Shown here piece by piece: positions 48,455 through 56,975 of a stretch of DNA of 64,000 bases. The DNA is from Bacteroidota bacterium (GTDB lineage: Bacteria > Bacteroidota > Bacteroidia > 2-12-FULL-35-15), in the NCBI GenBank assembly GCA_025963775.1, contig JAOQAD010000027.1, positions 62,001 to 126,000 of the forward strand. The letters run 5' to 3'. The notes beneath the pieces are model-generated. The model was given only the letters and a program-made list of their open reading frames with translations, made no database searches and had not been told where the DNA came from. Every line of letters begins with the position of its first letter. Position 1 is the stretch's first letter. The position numbers and the translations under genes are program-made.

Positions 48455-51026
48455 CTTTTATGAGTGTTTCAACATTATCAACTATTTCTCCCACTTCTGT
48501 ACCATCCACAACGACCAGCGATTTCTTTTCCCTGAGATAATTTTTCTGAACCTTTGTAAACGTGGCTTTCGTCAGCCTTACCTGCGGCTGTCCGCCAGCC
48601 GGTTTGTTTTTGTAAGCTACCACTCCCATTTTACAATCGCTTATCTCCACGTTGCTGAGCGTGATGGTGGACAGGTCTTCCGCAGAGATCGCGATGTCAG
48701 AATTTTTGATCCTTACATCTTCGCCTTTTAGCTGTCCGCCGGCTTTTACGTGTATAGCCTTGTTCCCGGCGTTATTAATGTAAACCGATTTCAACTCCAC
48801 CTGTCCCATTGTAATGTCGATCGCATTCTCAGCACAGAATTCAAAAGCACAATTCGAGATCGTGCCGTCTGAAAAATTACAATCCAGCGCATCGTCCTTC
48901 ATGTTCCGGAAGAAGCAGCTTGTAAGTGAAAAAGGAGAACGGATCATACTCAGGGCATCCTCCGCTTTACAATTATAGAAGTTGCACCAGCTGATCTCAA
49001 CCGGCGATTCATAAAAAGTAAGACTGCCCGATCTTGGCCATCCGGTGCTCTCAACTTTCGGAAGATTTGTAAATGTAATATCTTTCAAGACAGAGCGCTC
49101 GTTTGCCTGGATGAGCATAATTCCCTGTGAGCTGGAATCGGAGGATACGATATAGATCTGCTCATCCTCATTGCCGGTAAAGAACAGCGGGGAATACGAA
49201 ATGATCCCTGACTTGTTTTTAAAGTCGAGCCAAACACCTGCACCAGCAACAACCTTATAGCCTGCAGGAATAACAATCCCTTCATTTACAACATACTTTC
49301 CCGGTTGTATTTCGATGACTTTTTTAATTTCATCCACCTGCAGAAAAGCAAAATCACGAATGTTTCCTTTCTTATTTTTCAGATCATCTGCAATGAACTC
49401 CGCATCCGTATGAGGAAAAGGAAAAACAGCGCATTGTTTTATGTCGGAAGAACCTAAAACCGAATAGCTGAGCTTCATCGAATCGAGCTCTTCCTTACGG
49501 ATTGAAATTTCTTTTCCTGTTTCGAATTTGAATTCCCTGTAATCAACATAGCTGCCGGGCTGCTTGGCAGGCAGGATGATCTCTTTGGAAGGAAGTAATT
49601 TTTTATTGCCGATGACCAGCGCATGCACCTGCACCGGCATCGCATCAATGGCACCTAACTGGATCACTACTGAATTGTTTTCCGTCCTGTTATAATACGC
49701 ATGCACCGCTTTCGGCGAATCCAGTACCTTCCGGATCATCCGCTGGCGCTTGTAATAATCCTGGCGGTCAAATTTCTTGTAAGGAAATTCTTTATAGATG
49801 ATCGCGAGATTCGCATCCAGCTCTGTATTCGAAGCACTAAAAAAAGCATCCAAATACCCAGGCTTTGTAAGCCTTTCGAGGTTCTTCATGTATTCCTTAA
49901 AGAAAACAGGATTGCTGAAGATCATCGAATGCCAGTCTTCGTAATTTGCGAGAGAATCAGGCAGCTCATATTTGTACTGCGATGATAAGCTGTGTGAATT
50001 GAGTTCTGTAAAGCTTTCGTAGGCAACGGGCTCCAGCTTTGAGGTAACCGGGTTGTAATAATATTTGATATCGCTCCAGTCGATGCTGTGCACTCCGCCC
50101 ACCAGGTCGATCACCGCGTGAAACCTCGCTAAACGTGGAATATCAAAAGCCTGGTCGACACTTACTTTCCTGCTTCTCAATCCTTCGATCAATGCGATCG
50201 CTTTCAGATAATAGTGTCTTTGAACTGAATCCTCCAGAACCTTATCTTCGCGGTACGCTTCAGGATTCGCGGAATAGTAGGATGCAAACTCAGCCGCTGA
50301 ATTGGCGCCTGTCATTCCATTGTAACGCCTTACCCAGTACAGGTCGGGATTGAAGCGCAACACCGGACCTTTGAGGCGCTTGTTATTTTCCACCAGCTCA
50401 TTCTCGAAATTTTCTTCCACAGCGTAAATGCCCCAGTCGCGGCCATTCACCGACACGTTGATGAATTTATAACGAAGCGCCATCACATCCTCGCGCTTCA
50501 TCAGCTCATGGTAGATCCATTCATACACATAGCCCCTTGTTCCGGGATGCTGGATGGTAAATCGTTTCATGCCCATGAACGTTTCGTCTTTTTCTTTCAC
50601 CTTGATGCGGAATGACCATTTATCATCCTGCAGGTGATCGGTCATGTGCCCTTTCAAACGCAGCTTCACGTCGATCTTTTTTCCATTGTACTCGATCGTT
50701 GCCGGAACATAATCGCCATCCATGTCGTTGATGATCACGCCACGCTCCAGCGCCTGCGCCCTGTTCTTCTCCAGCTTTTTATAATCCTTGTCTTTGATCT
50801 CGATCGAAAGCGATCCAGGCTCCGCACTCCTGCCCTTCCAGTAATTGGAGAGAACCGTTGATGTGAAATCCCAAAGGCCGCTATAGCCTTTGCTGCGGAC
50901 AAACCCGGAAGCTTTATATCCTGCGGCAATGATCACAAGCAGCAGCAGAACAAGCACAAGCCGCCTGTTAAAATATCTTTTAACGCCTTGCCTGCCTGTT
51001 CGCTTATTTGAATTGTACACTTCCAT
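48435..51026 (-). CDS. CotH-like domain fused to right-handed beta-helix, membrane-anchored
   Basis: The 863-residue protein has an N-terminal membrane helix (about 22-41, RLVLVLLLLVIIAAGYKASG) and a CotH-like domain (about 70-480). Recognisable CotH segments are KIDVKLRLKGHMTDHL, WSFRIKVK, GMKRFTIQHPGTRGYVYEWIYHELM and VSVNGRDWGIYAVEENF. The usual acidic motif (DTDWGFG in the paralogue) is replaced by EPVAYESFTEL. From about residue 590 to 835 a right-handed beta-helix follows (LKDITFTNLPKVES; VEISWCNFYNCKAEDAL; TISNCAFEFCAENAIDI). CotH proteins are secretory-pathway kinases, while beta-helices bind or cut polysaccharides. The CotH part may be a pseudokinase. It overlaps the phosphoesterase gene. 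Confidence 0.85.
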   Translation of the reverse strand: MEVYNSNKRTGRQGVKRYFNRRLVLVLLLLVIIAAGYKASGFVRSKGYSGLWDFTSTVLSNYWKGRSAEPGSLSIEIKDKDYKKLEKNRAQALERGVIINDMDGDYVPATIEYNGKKIDVKLRLKGHMTDHLQDDKWSFRIKVKEKDETFMGMKRFTIQHPGTRGYVYEWIYHELMKREDVMALRYKFINVSVNGRDWGIYAVEENFENELVENNKRLKGPVLRFNPDLYWVRRYNGMTGANSAAEFASYYSANPEAYREDKVLEDSVQRHYYLKAIALIEGLRSRKVSVDQAFDIPRLARFHAVIDLVGGVHSIDWSDIKYYYNPVTSKLEPVAYESFTELNSHSLSSQYKYELPDSLANYEDWHSMIFSNPVFFKEYMKNLERLTKPGYLDAFFSASNTELDANLAIIYKEFPYKKFDRQDYYKRQRMIRKVLDSPKAVHAYYNRTENNSVVIQLGAIDAMPVQVHALVIGNKKLLPSKEIILPAKQPGSYVDYREFKFETGKEISIRKEELDSMKLSYSVLGSSDIKQCAVFPFPHTDAEFIADDLKNKKGNIRDFAFLQVDEIKKVIEIQPGKYVVNEGIVIPAGYKVVAGAGVWLDFKNKSGIISYSPLFFTGNEDEQIYIVSSDSSSQGIMLIQANERSVLKDITFTNLPKVESTGWPRSGSLTFYESPVEISWCNFYNCKAEDALSMIRSPFSLTSCFFRNMKDDALDCNFSDGTISNCAFEFCAENAIDITMGQVELKSVYINNAGNKAIHVKAGGQLKGEDVRIKNSDIAISAEDLSTITLSNVEISDCKMGVVAYKNKPAGGQPQVRLTKATFTKVQKNYLREKKSLVVVDGTEVGEIVDNVETLIKGDKAKK

Positions 51027-51028
51027 AG

Positions 51029-52384
51029 TTAGTTGATAGCGGGAATGATCGTTTCCGGTTCTGTACCGGTTTCCTCCACAGGCTTAATCACTGTTTCCGG
51101 CAGGATCTCCTCGCTGGTGATCACTGTAAAGATAAACATACCTAAAAATGCGAACGCGCTCAGTGAAGCCACGAGCCATGATTCGAAGAAGGCCGAGAAG
51201 GAGATCGCGAACATGATCGGGAATGCGAATTTTGTTTTTTTAGAGCCTTTGATGAACATGAGGATGTACGAACGGAGATAGATGAGGAGCCCGATCAGTC
51301 CATGGTCCATCCAGAAGGTAAGGAAGGAATTGTGGATCCCGCCCTGGTGGTTCAGCTTTAATAACATCCCGTAATGCTGCCGCATGTAAAATTCATCATA
51401 GGCAAAGCCCTTCCCGATAAAGAAATTATTCTGGATCTGCTTCCATGCAAAGTCCCATGCAATGTACCTTCCACTTCCTTCTTCCAGCGTGTTTGTACGC
51501 AGGTATTCACCGAGTCCCATCGAAACAATGATCGTTGTAGCATTCGTGCTGATAAGCTCGGTAACGAAGATCGTAAGGATAAATAAAATAAATCCGAGGA
51601 AAGGTGAAAAGCTGAAAAAGCGCTGGAACAGGTAAAAAATCATCACGGAGATGATCGCATTCCGTGAGCCGGTGAGGTAAATGGAGAACAGGATGGCACC
51701 GAAAATAATGATGCGCTCGTTCCGGCTGAACAGGCCCGGGAAGAAATCATTCAGCACAAAGAACACGATAAAGATGAGAACGCAGTACACTCCTAATCCA
51801 TTAGGTCCGCCAAAGATCCCGCGGAACCTTGTCCCCAGCAGGAAAGCCGAATCAGGCGAAATGTACTCCAGTAAAAAGCCGAACAGGAGCACTGTGAAAA
51901 TAAAAAAGACAAACCTCCTGAAAAACTGCTTGCCCTTTTCGCGATAGATCCTGTTTACCATGTTGGGGATCACGATGAACGACAGGATGAAAGAAAGTGT
52001 TTTCTGAAGGCTGGTGAAGAAGAATGAATCATTGACGCTGGTTAACATGGTGATGACCGCGATAATGAAAAAGGGGACGAAGATTTTGTACAGCTTGCTG
52101 AAAGGGCGGAATTCGGCGCTGTCGATCAGCAGGAAGACAGCAAGTATGGAGATGTAAATGTTCTTTGCATTTTTGGCAAACTCAAAGATCGGCTCCTTGC
52201 TGTCGGACAAAACGAGGATGAACAGGTAGCCGATCAGCAGCTCTTCATGCATGCCTTTGTTCCTCAACAGGAGCATTACCATCGGGATCACTGCATAAAT
52301 GATAGGGCCGCCGAATCCCCCGATGGCGATCCACACCAGGAAAAGCAGGTACAATTGTGAATTATCTTTATAGTATTGCAGCAC
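51029..52384 (-). CDS. O-antigen ligase/polymerase-like membrane protein (Wzy_C family)
   Basis: The 451-residue polytopic protein has about ten hydrophobic segments and a large periplasmic loop. The Wzy_C-type features are FRGIFGGPNGLGVYCVLIF, SIYLTGSRNAIISVMIFYL and the loop GSGRYIAWDFAWKQIQNNFFIGKGFAYDEF, ending in HNSFLTFWMDHGLIGLLIYL, where the ligase histidine usually lies. It probably polymerises or ligates the glycan at the periplasmic side. It lies 2 bases from one CotH gene and 3 from the other, an unusual setting for a ligase. Confidence 0.88.
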   Translation of the reverse strand: MLQYYKDNSQLYLLFLVWIAIGGFGGPIIYAVIPMVMLLLRNKGMHEELLIGYLFILVLSDSKEPIFEFAKNAKNIYISILAVFLLIDSAEFRPFSKLYKIFVPFFIIAVITMLTSVNDSFFFTSLQKTLSFILSFIVIPNMVNRIYREKGKQFFRRFVFFIFTVLLFGFLLEYISPDSAFLLGTRFRGIFGGPNGLGVYCVLIFIVFFVLNDFFPGLFSRNERIIIFGAILFSIYLTGSRNAIISVMIFYLFQRFFSFSPFLGFILFILTIFVTELISTNATTIIVSMGLGEYLRTNTLEEGSGRYIAWDFAWKQIQNNFFIGKGFAYDEFYMRQHYGMLLKLNHQGGIHNSFLTFWMDHGLIGLLIYLRSYILMFIKGSKKTKFAFPIMFAISFSAFFESWLVASLSAFAFLGMFIFTVITSEEILPETVIKPVEETGTEPETIIPAIN

Positions 52385-52387
52385 CTT

Positions 52388-54124
52388 TTATCTGTTTTTA
52401 TTCAAAAATTCATCCAGCTGCTTTCGCTGTACTGCAGGCCTTTCAGCTGCAAAATCCATCATCTCCTTCACGTTCGCCTTCCAGCCGTTATACGAGCCGA
52501 TCGCCCTCCAGCGGTCGATATGCTCGGGCATTGCCGGTGACAGTATTTTCTCAAATTCATCGATCTTCGCGATCACTTTCTCCTTATTGAACGTGCTGTC
52601 CAGGTGAAAAAGAAAGCGCTCTTTAAATGCTTCCCGGAATGTATTGTTCCTGAGCAAACCGTTAAAGATCACACCTGTACTGCCCATTTTCCGGGCTTTC
52701 TCAAGCAGGTCCATATTCACCGAAGCATTTCCTGTGTAGCCAAAGCCCCAGTCCGTATCGTACAGGATCCAGCGCCAGCGCCCGTCCTTCCCGCTCTTAG
52801 AACCGGCAACAGGATTATCAGCCCTGTACCGCCAGAATTTCACATTGTTGTTTGGCCAGTCGCTGTTGCAAAAATACACATTTGCGATAACAAAGTCCAT
52901 GAAGCTCAGCACATCTATTTTGTCCAGCACATATTGATAATTCTCCTGTTTCGACATGTCGCTTTTGCGGATAAAATCCAGCAAGGACTTAAAATCATCC
53001 GTATCGCGTTTTTTACCGTACGACAGGATGCCGCCATGCTCGAGCACAACGATGCTGTCCTTACTTATGTGATATTTGTTCGCAAGAAAATCTTCATCGG
53101 AGCGCTCCCTGACATTGTGGATCCCCCAGTATTCGCCGTTGATAAAAACAATGGCATCACGGTGATCCTGGATATCCACATGCGAATCCTTCATCAGGCC
53201 CTGCATGAATTCATCGCGGAACATCGTTTTATTCCAGTCGTTCCCGCCGTTCCTTAAAATGAATGAATTGAATGTAGTTACAGGATTCCCGGGGAACAGT
53301 GGATATTCCAGCTGTTCCTGGCCATACTTGCCATCAAAGCAGATCCGTAATGATTTCTGGCTGAATCCCCTCGTGGCGTTTCCATTGATACGTGCCCCTG
53401 CATCGCTTTCAAATCCAATCTTTCCACCGGGCTCATAAAATTCGATGTGCACAGGCCGCTCCGAATTATCGCCACGCTTCAGATAGTTGGAAGGATATTC
53501 CCACCAGGCAAGGTCCAGCGGGAGCTGCTTACGGATATAATCACGCTTGTCCTCATAATTTTTTCCCAGTACATAAATCCCTTTCCTGTAACCAAAAAAA
53601 TCATCCGGTTCAACAGTAAGCGCAATCACAGGGAGATCATAACGCTTGTTTGCTTTCTCATCCACGAAAAAAGTACGGATCAGCTCTTTGCTTTTTTTAT
53701 TATCATCGCTCACAGCAATTGCACGGAGCACTGTTCCTTTGAACACATCGCCAAGCGGCGGGGTCCAGCGGGCAGAAGTTGGGATCGCAGCATAAACAGC
53801 AGGATCGCTTGTCCTGTTTTGAATGATGACCGGCTTTTCATACACTGCAGAGCGCAGCGTGGGCATAGAGCCATCCAGTGTGTAATAGATCTTCGAAGGT
53901 GATCCGAGCGAAAGCGAAAATGCATCCGCATAAAACCCGCCTTTAGCCGAACATTCCGGGGAAAGCAGGTTCTGGCCGTATTTCAGTTCCGGATATTCCT
54001 TACGGTTCTCACCGGAATAACCGAGGCTGAGCACAAATGAAACGACCCCTGTGAGCAGCACAAGAACAACCGCGAGCTTTACCTGCGGAGATGTTTTGTG
54101 AGTGGGAGTTTTGATTGGTTTCAT
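52388..54124 (-). CDS. CotH-family kinase-like protein with chitobiase C-terminal-type domain
   Basis: The 578-residue protein has an N-terminal membrane helix (VKLAVVLVLLTGVVSFVLSL). A CHB_HEX_C-like beta domain follows (about 60-130, SPSKIYYTLDGSMPTLRSAVYEKPV), and then the CotH domain (about 165-510). CotH segments include GARINGNATRGFSQKSLRICF, FILRNGGNDWNKTMFRDEFMQGLM, VFINGEYWGIHNVRERSDEDFL and the acidic motif in WILYDTDWGFGYTG. Spore-coat CotH phosphorylates serine residues of CotB/CotG. No such substrate is evident here, so the acceptor is unknown. It is preceded by a family B repeat unit. Confidence 0.88.
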   Translation of the reverse strand: MKPIKTPTHKTSPQVKLAVVLVLLTGVVSFVLSLGYSGENRKEYPELKYGQNLLSPECSAKGGFYADAFSLSLGSPSKIYYTLDGSMPTLRSAVYEKPVIIQNRTSDPAVYAAIPTSARWTPPLGDVFKGTVLRAIAVSDDNKKSKELIRTFFVDEKANKRYDLPVIALTVEPDDFFGYRKGIYVLGKNYEDKRDYIRKQLPLDLAWWEYPSNYLKRGDNSERPVHIEFYEPGGKIGFESDAGARINGNATRGFSQKSLRICFDGKYGQEQLEYPLFPGNPVTTFNSFILRNGGNDWNKTMFRDEFMQGLMKDSHVDIQDHRDAIVFINGEYWGIHNVRERSDEDFLANKYHISKDSIVVLEHGGILSYGKKRDTDDFKSLLDFIRKSDMSKQENYQYVLDKIDVLSFMDFVIANVYFCNSDWPNNNVKFWRYRADNPVAGSKSGKDGRWRWILYDTDWGFGYTGNASVNMDLLEKARKMGSTGVIFNGLLRNNTFREAFKERFLFHLDSTFNKEKVIAKIDEFEKILSPAMPEHIDRWRAIGSYNGWKANVKEMMDFAAERPAVQRKQLDEFLNKNR

Positions 54125-54309
54125 TTATAATTTATTGTTGTGGTGATTATTAACCGCAAAGGCGCAAAGACGGAGAGTTAATAATAATTCGCTCCTCCGG
54201 AGCTCTTGTTGTTTGTTCTTTCTTTTTGTTAGTAATAACATACTCCTCCGGAGTATCCTTTTGGTATTTACGAACTACCCGGCAGCGAATTATTAATTCA
54301 ACAAGCCAT
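54125..54309. repeat. Intergenic repeats between the VTC and CotH genes, including a single family B unit
   Basis: The gap holds AACCGCAAAGGCGCAAAGACGG (54152-54173, related to 15622 onward) and then a family B unit: AATAATTCGCTCCTCCGGAGC (54183-54203), about 37 bases, TACTCCTCCGGAGTA (54241-54255). GCGAATTATTAATTC near 54285-54299 echoes the flank of the first palindrome in inverse orientation. There is no coding sequence. Confidence 0.85.
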
Positions 54310-55014
54310 TTATAAAAACAAGCGTTCCAATCCAGACAGGTATTTCGAATTCTTCGTCATCATGAACGGGAACAAGGCGCCAATCTCCTTCGCTTCCTGC
54401 TCCAGGGCCGAATCATATTTTAATTCAAGCACAGTTGCGTTACGGTCAAGTGATTTGTTTGTAAATGTGTTGCTGTCATAATTGATCCTGTAATACGACA
54501 GCTGATGATCGATCGTAATACGGAAATTTTTATCGGCGGATAAAAAATACTTCCTTGTATAGCTGTTCAGCAACGAGGGCTTCAGCGATAACAGCTCATC
54601 CTTCACCTGCTGCGGCACTTCACTTTTGCTGATTGCATTGAGGATCTGCTCCTTATCAAAATGCTCATCAAGCCTGAAAGTTTGAAGCCAATAAGAGTTC
54701 TTTTTTCCCAGTAATCCTTTTTTTATTTTATACTCGAGAATGGGTTGTGCAATCGTTCCAAACACATCGCCATACCAGCGGATCCTCACTTTCAGCCTGT
54801 CCTGCGAGCCTTCCACATTATCGTAATAATGGTTAAAGCCGAGGGTATCGAAGTAGATGTTATTTACCGTACGCTGGTGGTAGATCTCAGAAAAGCAGGC
54901 TGGATGGAATTTGATCATTTGCTCAACATCCTTGTGGGAATAACCGGTGATCAAAAATTTACGTTCATAACGCAATGGTTCCGCTTGTTCTTTTGAATGA
55001 GGCATGTAAAGCAA
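54310..55014 (-). CDS. VTC-domain (polyphosphate polymerase fold) protein
   Basis: The 234-residue protein has the conserved elements of the VTC/triphosphate-tunnel polymerase fold: RYERKFLITGYS at the N-terminus, VNNIYFDT, DRLKVRIRWYGD, PILEYKIKKGLLGKK, NSYTRKYFLS, FRITIDHQLSYYRI and the late VLELKYD. Basic residues in these strands would line the tunnel and the glutamates bind metal. Yeast Vtc4 makes polyphosphate from ATP with this fold. Bacterial family members beside DUF4956 and CotH genes are uncharacterised, so the polymer made or bound is unknown. It lies 14 bases after the DUF4956 gene. Confidence 0.9.
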   Translation of the reverse strand: MLYMPHSKEQAEPLRYERKFLITGYSHKDVEQMIKFHPACFSEIYHQRTVNNIYFDTLGFNHYYDNVEGSQDRLKVRIRWYGDVFGTIAQPILEYKIKKGLLGKKNSYWLQTFRLDEHFDKEQILNAISKSEVPQQVKDELLSLKPSLLNSYTRKYFLSADKNFRITIDHQLSYYRINYDSNTFTNKSLDRNATVLELKYDSALEQEAKEIGALFPFMMTKNSKYLSGLERLFL

Positions 55015-55028
55015 TAAGTTAAAACGAA

Positions 55029-55712
55029 TTAAAAATCGCGGGTGTTGTCCATAAATGAGATCGTTATGGATGAATGAATATTTTTCAGATCGGCTTTTGC
55101 CTGCTCCAGCTTTTCAAAATCATCGAACTCCACAAAGAAGGAAGCTTCAATGGCTGCAGGTGTTTCATCGCTGCGCTTCAGCTTTATCGCCGAACAATGT
55201 TTTTTCAATATTTCCACAATGCTTTTCAGGTCAATGATCCCCGGCTGGTTCCCGGAAATGGTCAGGTACAGGCTTTGTGCTTCAACGCTTTTTTGTGTGC
55301 GGTTCACAAACCAGATCACGGCAATAAAGCCGATGAATGCAACAAGGGTAAGCACCGTGAGCCCTGCGCCGCAGCCAAGGCCGATCGCAATGGTCAGGAA
55401 TAAATACGTAAGCTCTTCCGGTTCCTTGATCGCTGCCCGGAAGCGCACGATGGAAAGCGCCCCAACCAATCCCAGCGATAATGCAAGCGAAGATTTAACA
55501 ACGGAGATGATGAACATGGTGGTGATGGCCAGCACAATGAAATTCCGTGCAAAGGATTTGCGGTTGGATAAAGCATTGCCGTAACGCACATAAAATTTGC
55601 CCAGCACAAAAGCAAGCACCGCACATACAATGAAGCTGAAAATAAATCCGGGAATGGCTTTGGGTGAAAAGCCGGACAGGTTATCGGCTAAAAATGCTTT
55701 CAGGTTGTTCAT
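55029..55712 (-). CDS. DUF4956-family membrane protein
   Basis: The 227-residue protein has four predicted membrane helices in its N-terminal half (AIPGFIFSFIVCAVLAFVLGKFYV; FIVLAITTMFIISVVKSSLALSLGLVGALSIVRFRAAIKEPEELTYLFLTIAIGLGCGAG; LTLVAFIGFIAVIWFV) and a soluble ferredoxin-like C-terminal domain (LKSIVEILKKHCSAIKLKRSDETPAAIEASFFVEF). The motif SIVRFRAAIKEPEELTYL is the DUF4956 signature. The family is a recurrent neighbour of VTC-domain genes and may form their membrane channel or anchor. It has its own upstream promoter at 55741-55775. Confidence 0.88.
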   Translation of the reverse strand: MNNLKAFLADNLSGFSPKAIPGFIFSFIVCAVLAFVLGKFYVRYGNALSNRKSFARNFIVLAITTMFIISVVKSSLALSLGLVGALSIVRFRAAIKEPEELTYLFLTIAIGLGCGAGLTVLTLVAFIGFIAVIWFVNRTQKSVEAQSLYLTISGNQPGIIDLKSIVEILKKHCSAIKLKRSDETPAAIEASFFVEFDDFEKLEQAKADLKNIHSSITISFMDNTRDF

Positions 55713-55740
55713 AGGGTTTTCCGGCTTGCTTGGTGACCGA

Positions 55741-55775
55741 CAAATTTAAACAATTTTGCGAGAGCCCGGCACAAA
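55741..55775 (-). promoter_or_regulatory. Bacteroidota-type promoter of the DUF4956-VTC-CotH operon
   Basis: On the minus strand the -7 box reads TAAATTTG (plus-strand CAAATTTA, 55741-55748) with a -33 TTTG (plus-strand CAAA, 55772-55775) after 23 bases. It is 28 bases upstream of the DUF4956 ATG. Confidence 0.55.
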
Positions 55776-55826
55776 TAACCAAAATATAACAAGGAGGATA
55801 ATCCACTAACAACCAGCAGGTTGCCC

Positions 55827-56753
55827 TCATTTTCCGACACTGTTCCCATCCGTCATATCGGGATAGGCAAACCACCTGAAAAACAGCTTGTAGCTGAGCT
55901 TATTGGAATGCTTAAAAGAATACGGGATAAAAACAAAAAAGCGCTTCAGCATCCTGAAAAAACCGGCAAGCTGTTTTTCCTTCAGCACCATTTTATAAAA
56001 CGCGAGCAACATGCGGTAGCATATAAAAACAAAGCCGATCCCGAACGGATAATACAAAGCGGTAATGATGAGGTTATTGGCATAAAGGTGAATATTGCGC
56101 CATTCCCTGCCGTAGATGCCTTTAGCGTTCACGGTCGATTTTTGCTGTTCCCGCTGCTGCATATCGATCCGGTGATGCACAATGAGATTGTCCTGGCTTA
56201 CGGTGTAATATCCAAGCTTGTAGGCACGGAGCGAATAATCGATCTCTTCGCAGTAAAACACCAGCTCTTCCCTGTAACGGCCCAGCTTCTGAATAACCTC
56301 TCTTTTAATGATGTGGCCACAACCGATGTAACCTCTTAAAAAACGGAATGTGTTTGACAATTCATTTTTGGGAGGTGGCGGCGCAAGCTGGTTAAAGACG
56401 CGGAAATGGAAGATCCCGTATTCCTTCCTGCTTTCCATGATCGCAACAGCTTCTTCCACATCTTCTTTTGTCCGTATGTGTGAATCGTCGTCGATCGAAA
56501 GGATGTATTCATTTTTTGACCACTCCATCATGTCGGAACGGTTAGTCATCAGCCCTCTTGAAACTTCATTCCGGCGGATGTTGATGGCGGGCCAGGAACT
56601 GCGGATCTTTGCAAATGTTTCATCCGTGGAGCCATCATCAATGATAAAGAACTGGCCTTGTGTAAAGCCAATGGAAAGCATGTGATCAATCGTGATCAGC
56701 AGGTCGGCTAACCTGTTCTTGGTGGTAATGATGATGTCAACTTTGTGGATCAA
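55827..56753 (-). CDS. Glycosyltransferase family 2
   Basis: The 308-residue GT-A protein has IIITTKNRLADLLITID at the N-terminus, FFIIDDGSTDET, the metal-binding DDD in YILSIDDDSHIRTKEDVEEA, and an acceptor-side GYIGCGHIIKREVI and EEIDYSLRAYKLGY. A hydrophobic stretch (NNLIITALYYPFGIGFVFICYRML) and a basic tail suggest membrane association. It is predicted to transfer a rhamnose-like sugar in the polysaccharide pathway. The gene is flanked by family B repeats upstream and the DUF4956 promoter downstream, so it may be transcribed separately. Confidence 0.88.
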   Translation of the reverse strand: MIHKVDIIITTKNRLADLLITIDHMLSIGFTQGQFFIIDDGSTDETFAKIRSSWPAINIRRNEVSRGLMTNRSDMMEWSKNEYILSIDDDSHIRTKEDVEEAVAIMESRKEYGIFHFRVFNQLAPPPPKNELSNTFRFLRGYIGCGHIIKREVIQKLGRYREELVFYCEEIDYSLRAYKLGYYTVSQDNLIVHHRIDMQQREQQKSTVNAKGIYGREWRNIHLYANNLIITALYYPFGIGFVFICYRMLLAFYKMVLKEKQLAGFFRMLKRFFVFIPYSFKHSNKLSYKLFFRWFAYPDMTDGNSVGK

Positions 56754-56975
56754 CGGATTAATTATTTGTTTTGTGTAATGTATTACTTACCGCAGAAATA
56801 ATTCGCTCCTCCGGAGCTACTAATAATATACTCCTCCGGAGTATTTGCCATACTGTTGTTTCTAAATATAATTACTCCGGAGGAGTTAATTATTAATAAT
56901 AAATCTCCGCTTCACTCCATAGAGCTCCGGAGGAGCGAATTATAAAACACCTTCAGCTTTATCATACAACATAAT
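56754..56975. repeat. REPIN-like inverted pair, family B ('ctcctccggag')
   Basis: The left unit has AATAATTCGCTCCTCCGGAGC (56798-56818) and ACTCCTCCGGAGTAT (56830-56844). The right unit has ATTACTCCGGAGGAGTTAAT (56871-56890) and GAGCTCCGGAGGAGCGAATTAT (56922-56943), the mirror image. The gap is otherwise non-coding. A single unit of the same family lies at 54183-54255. Confidence 0.9.
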
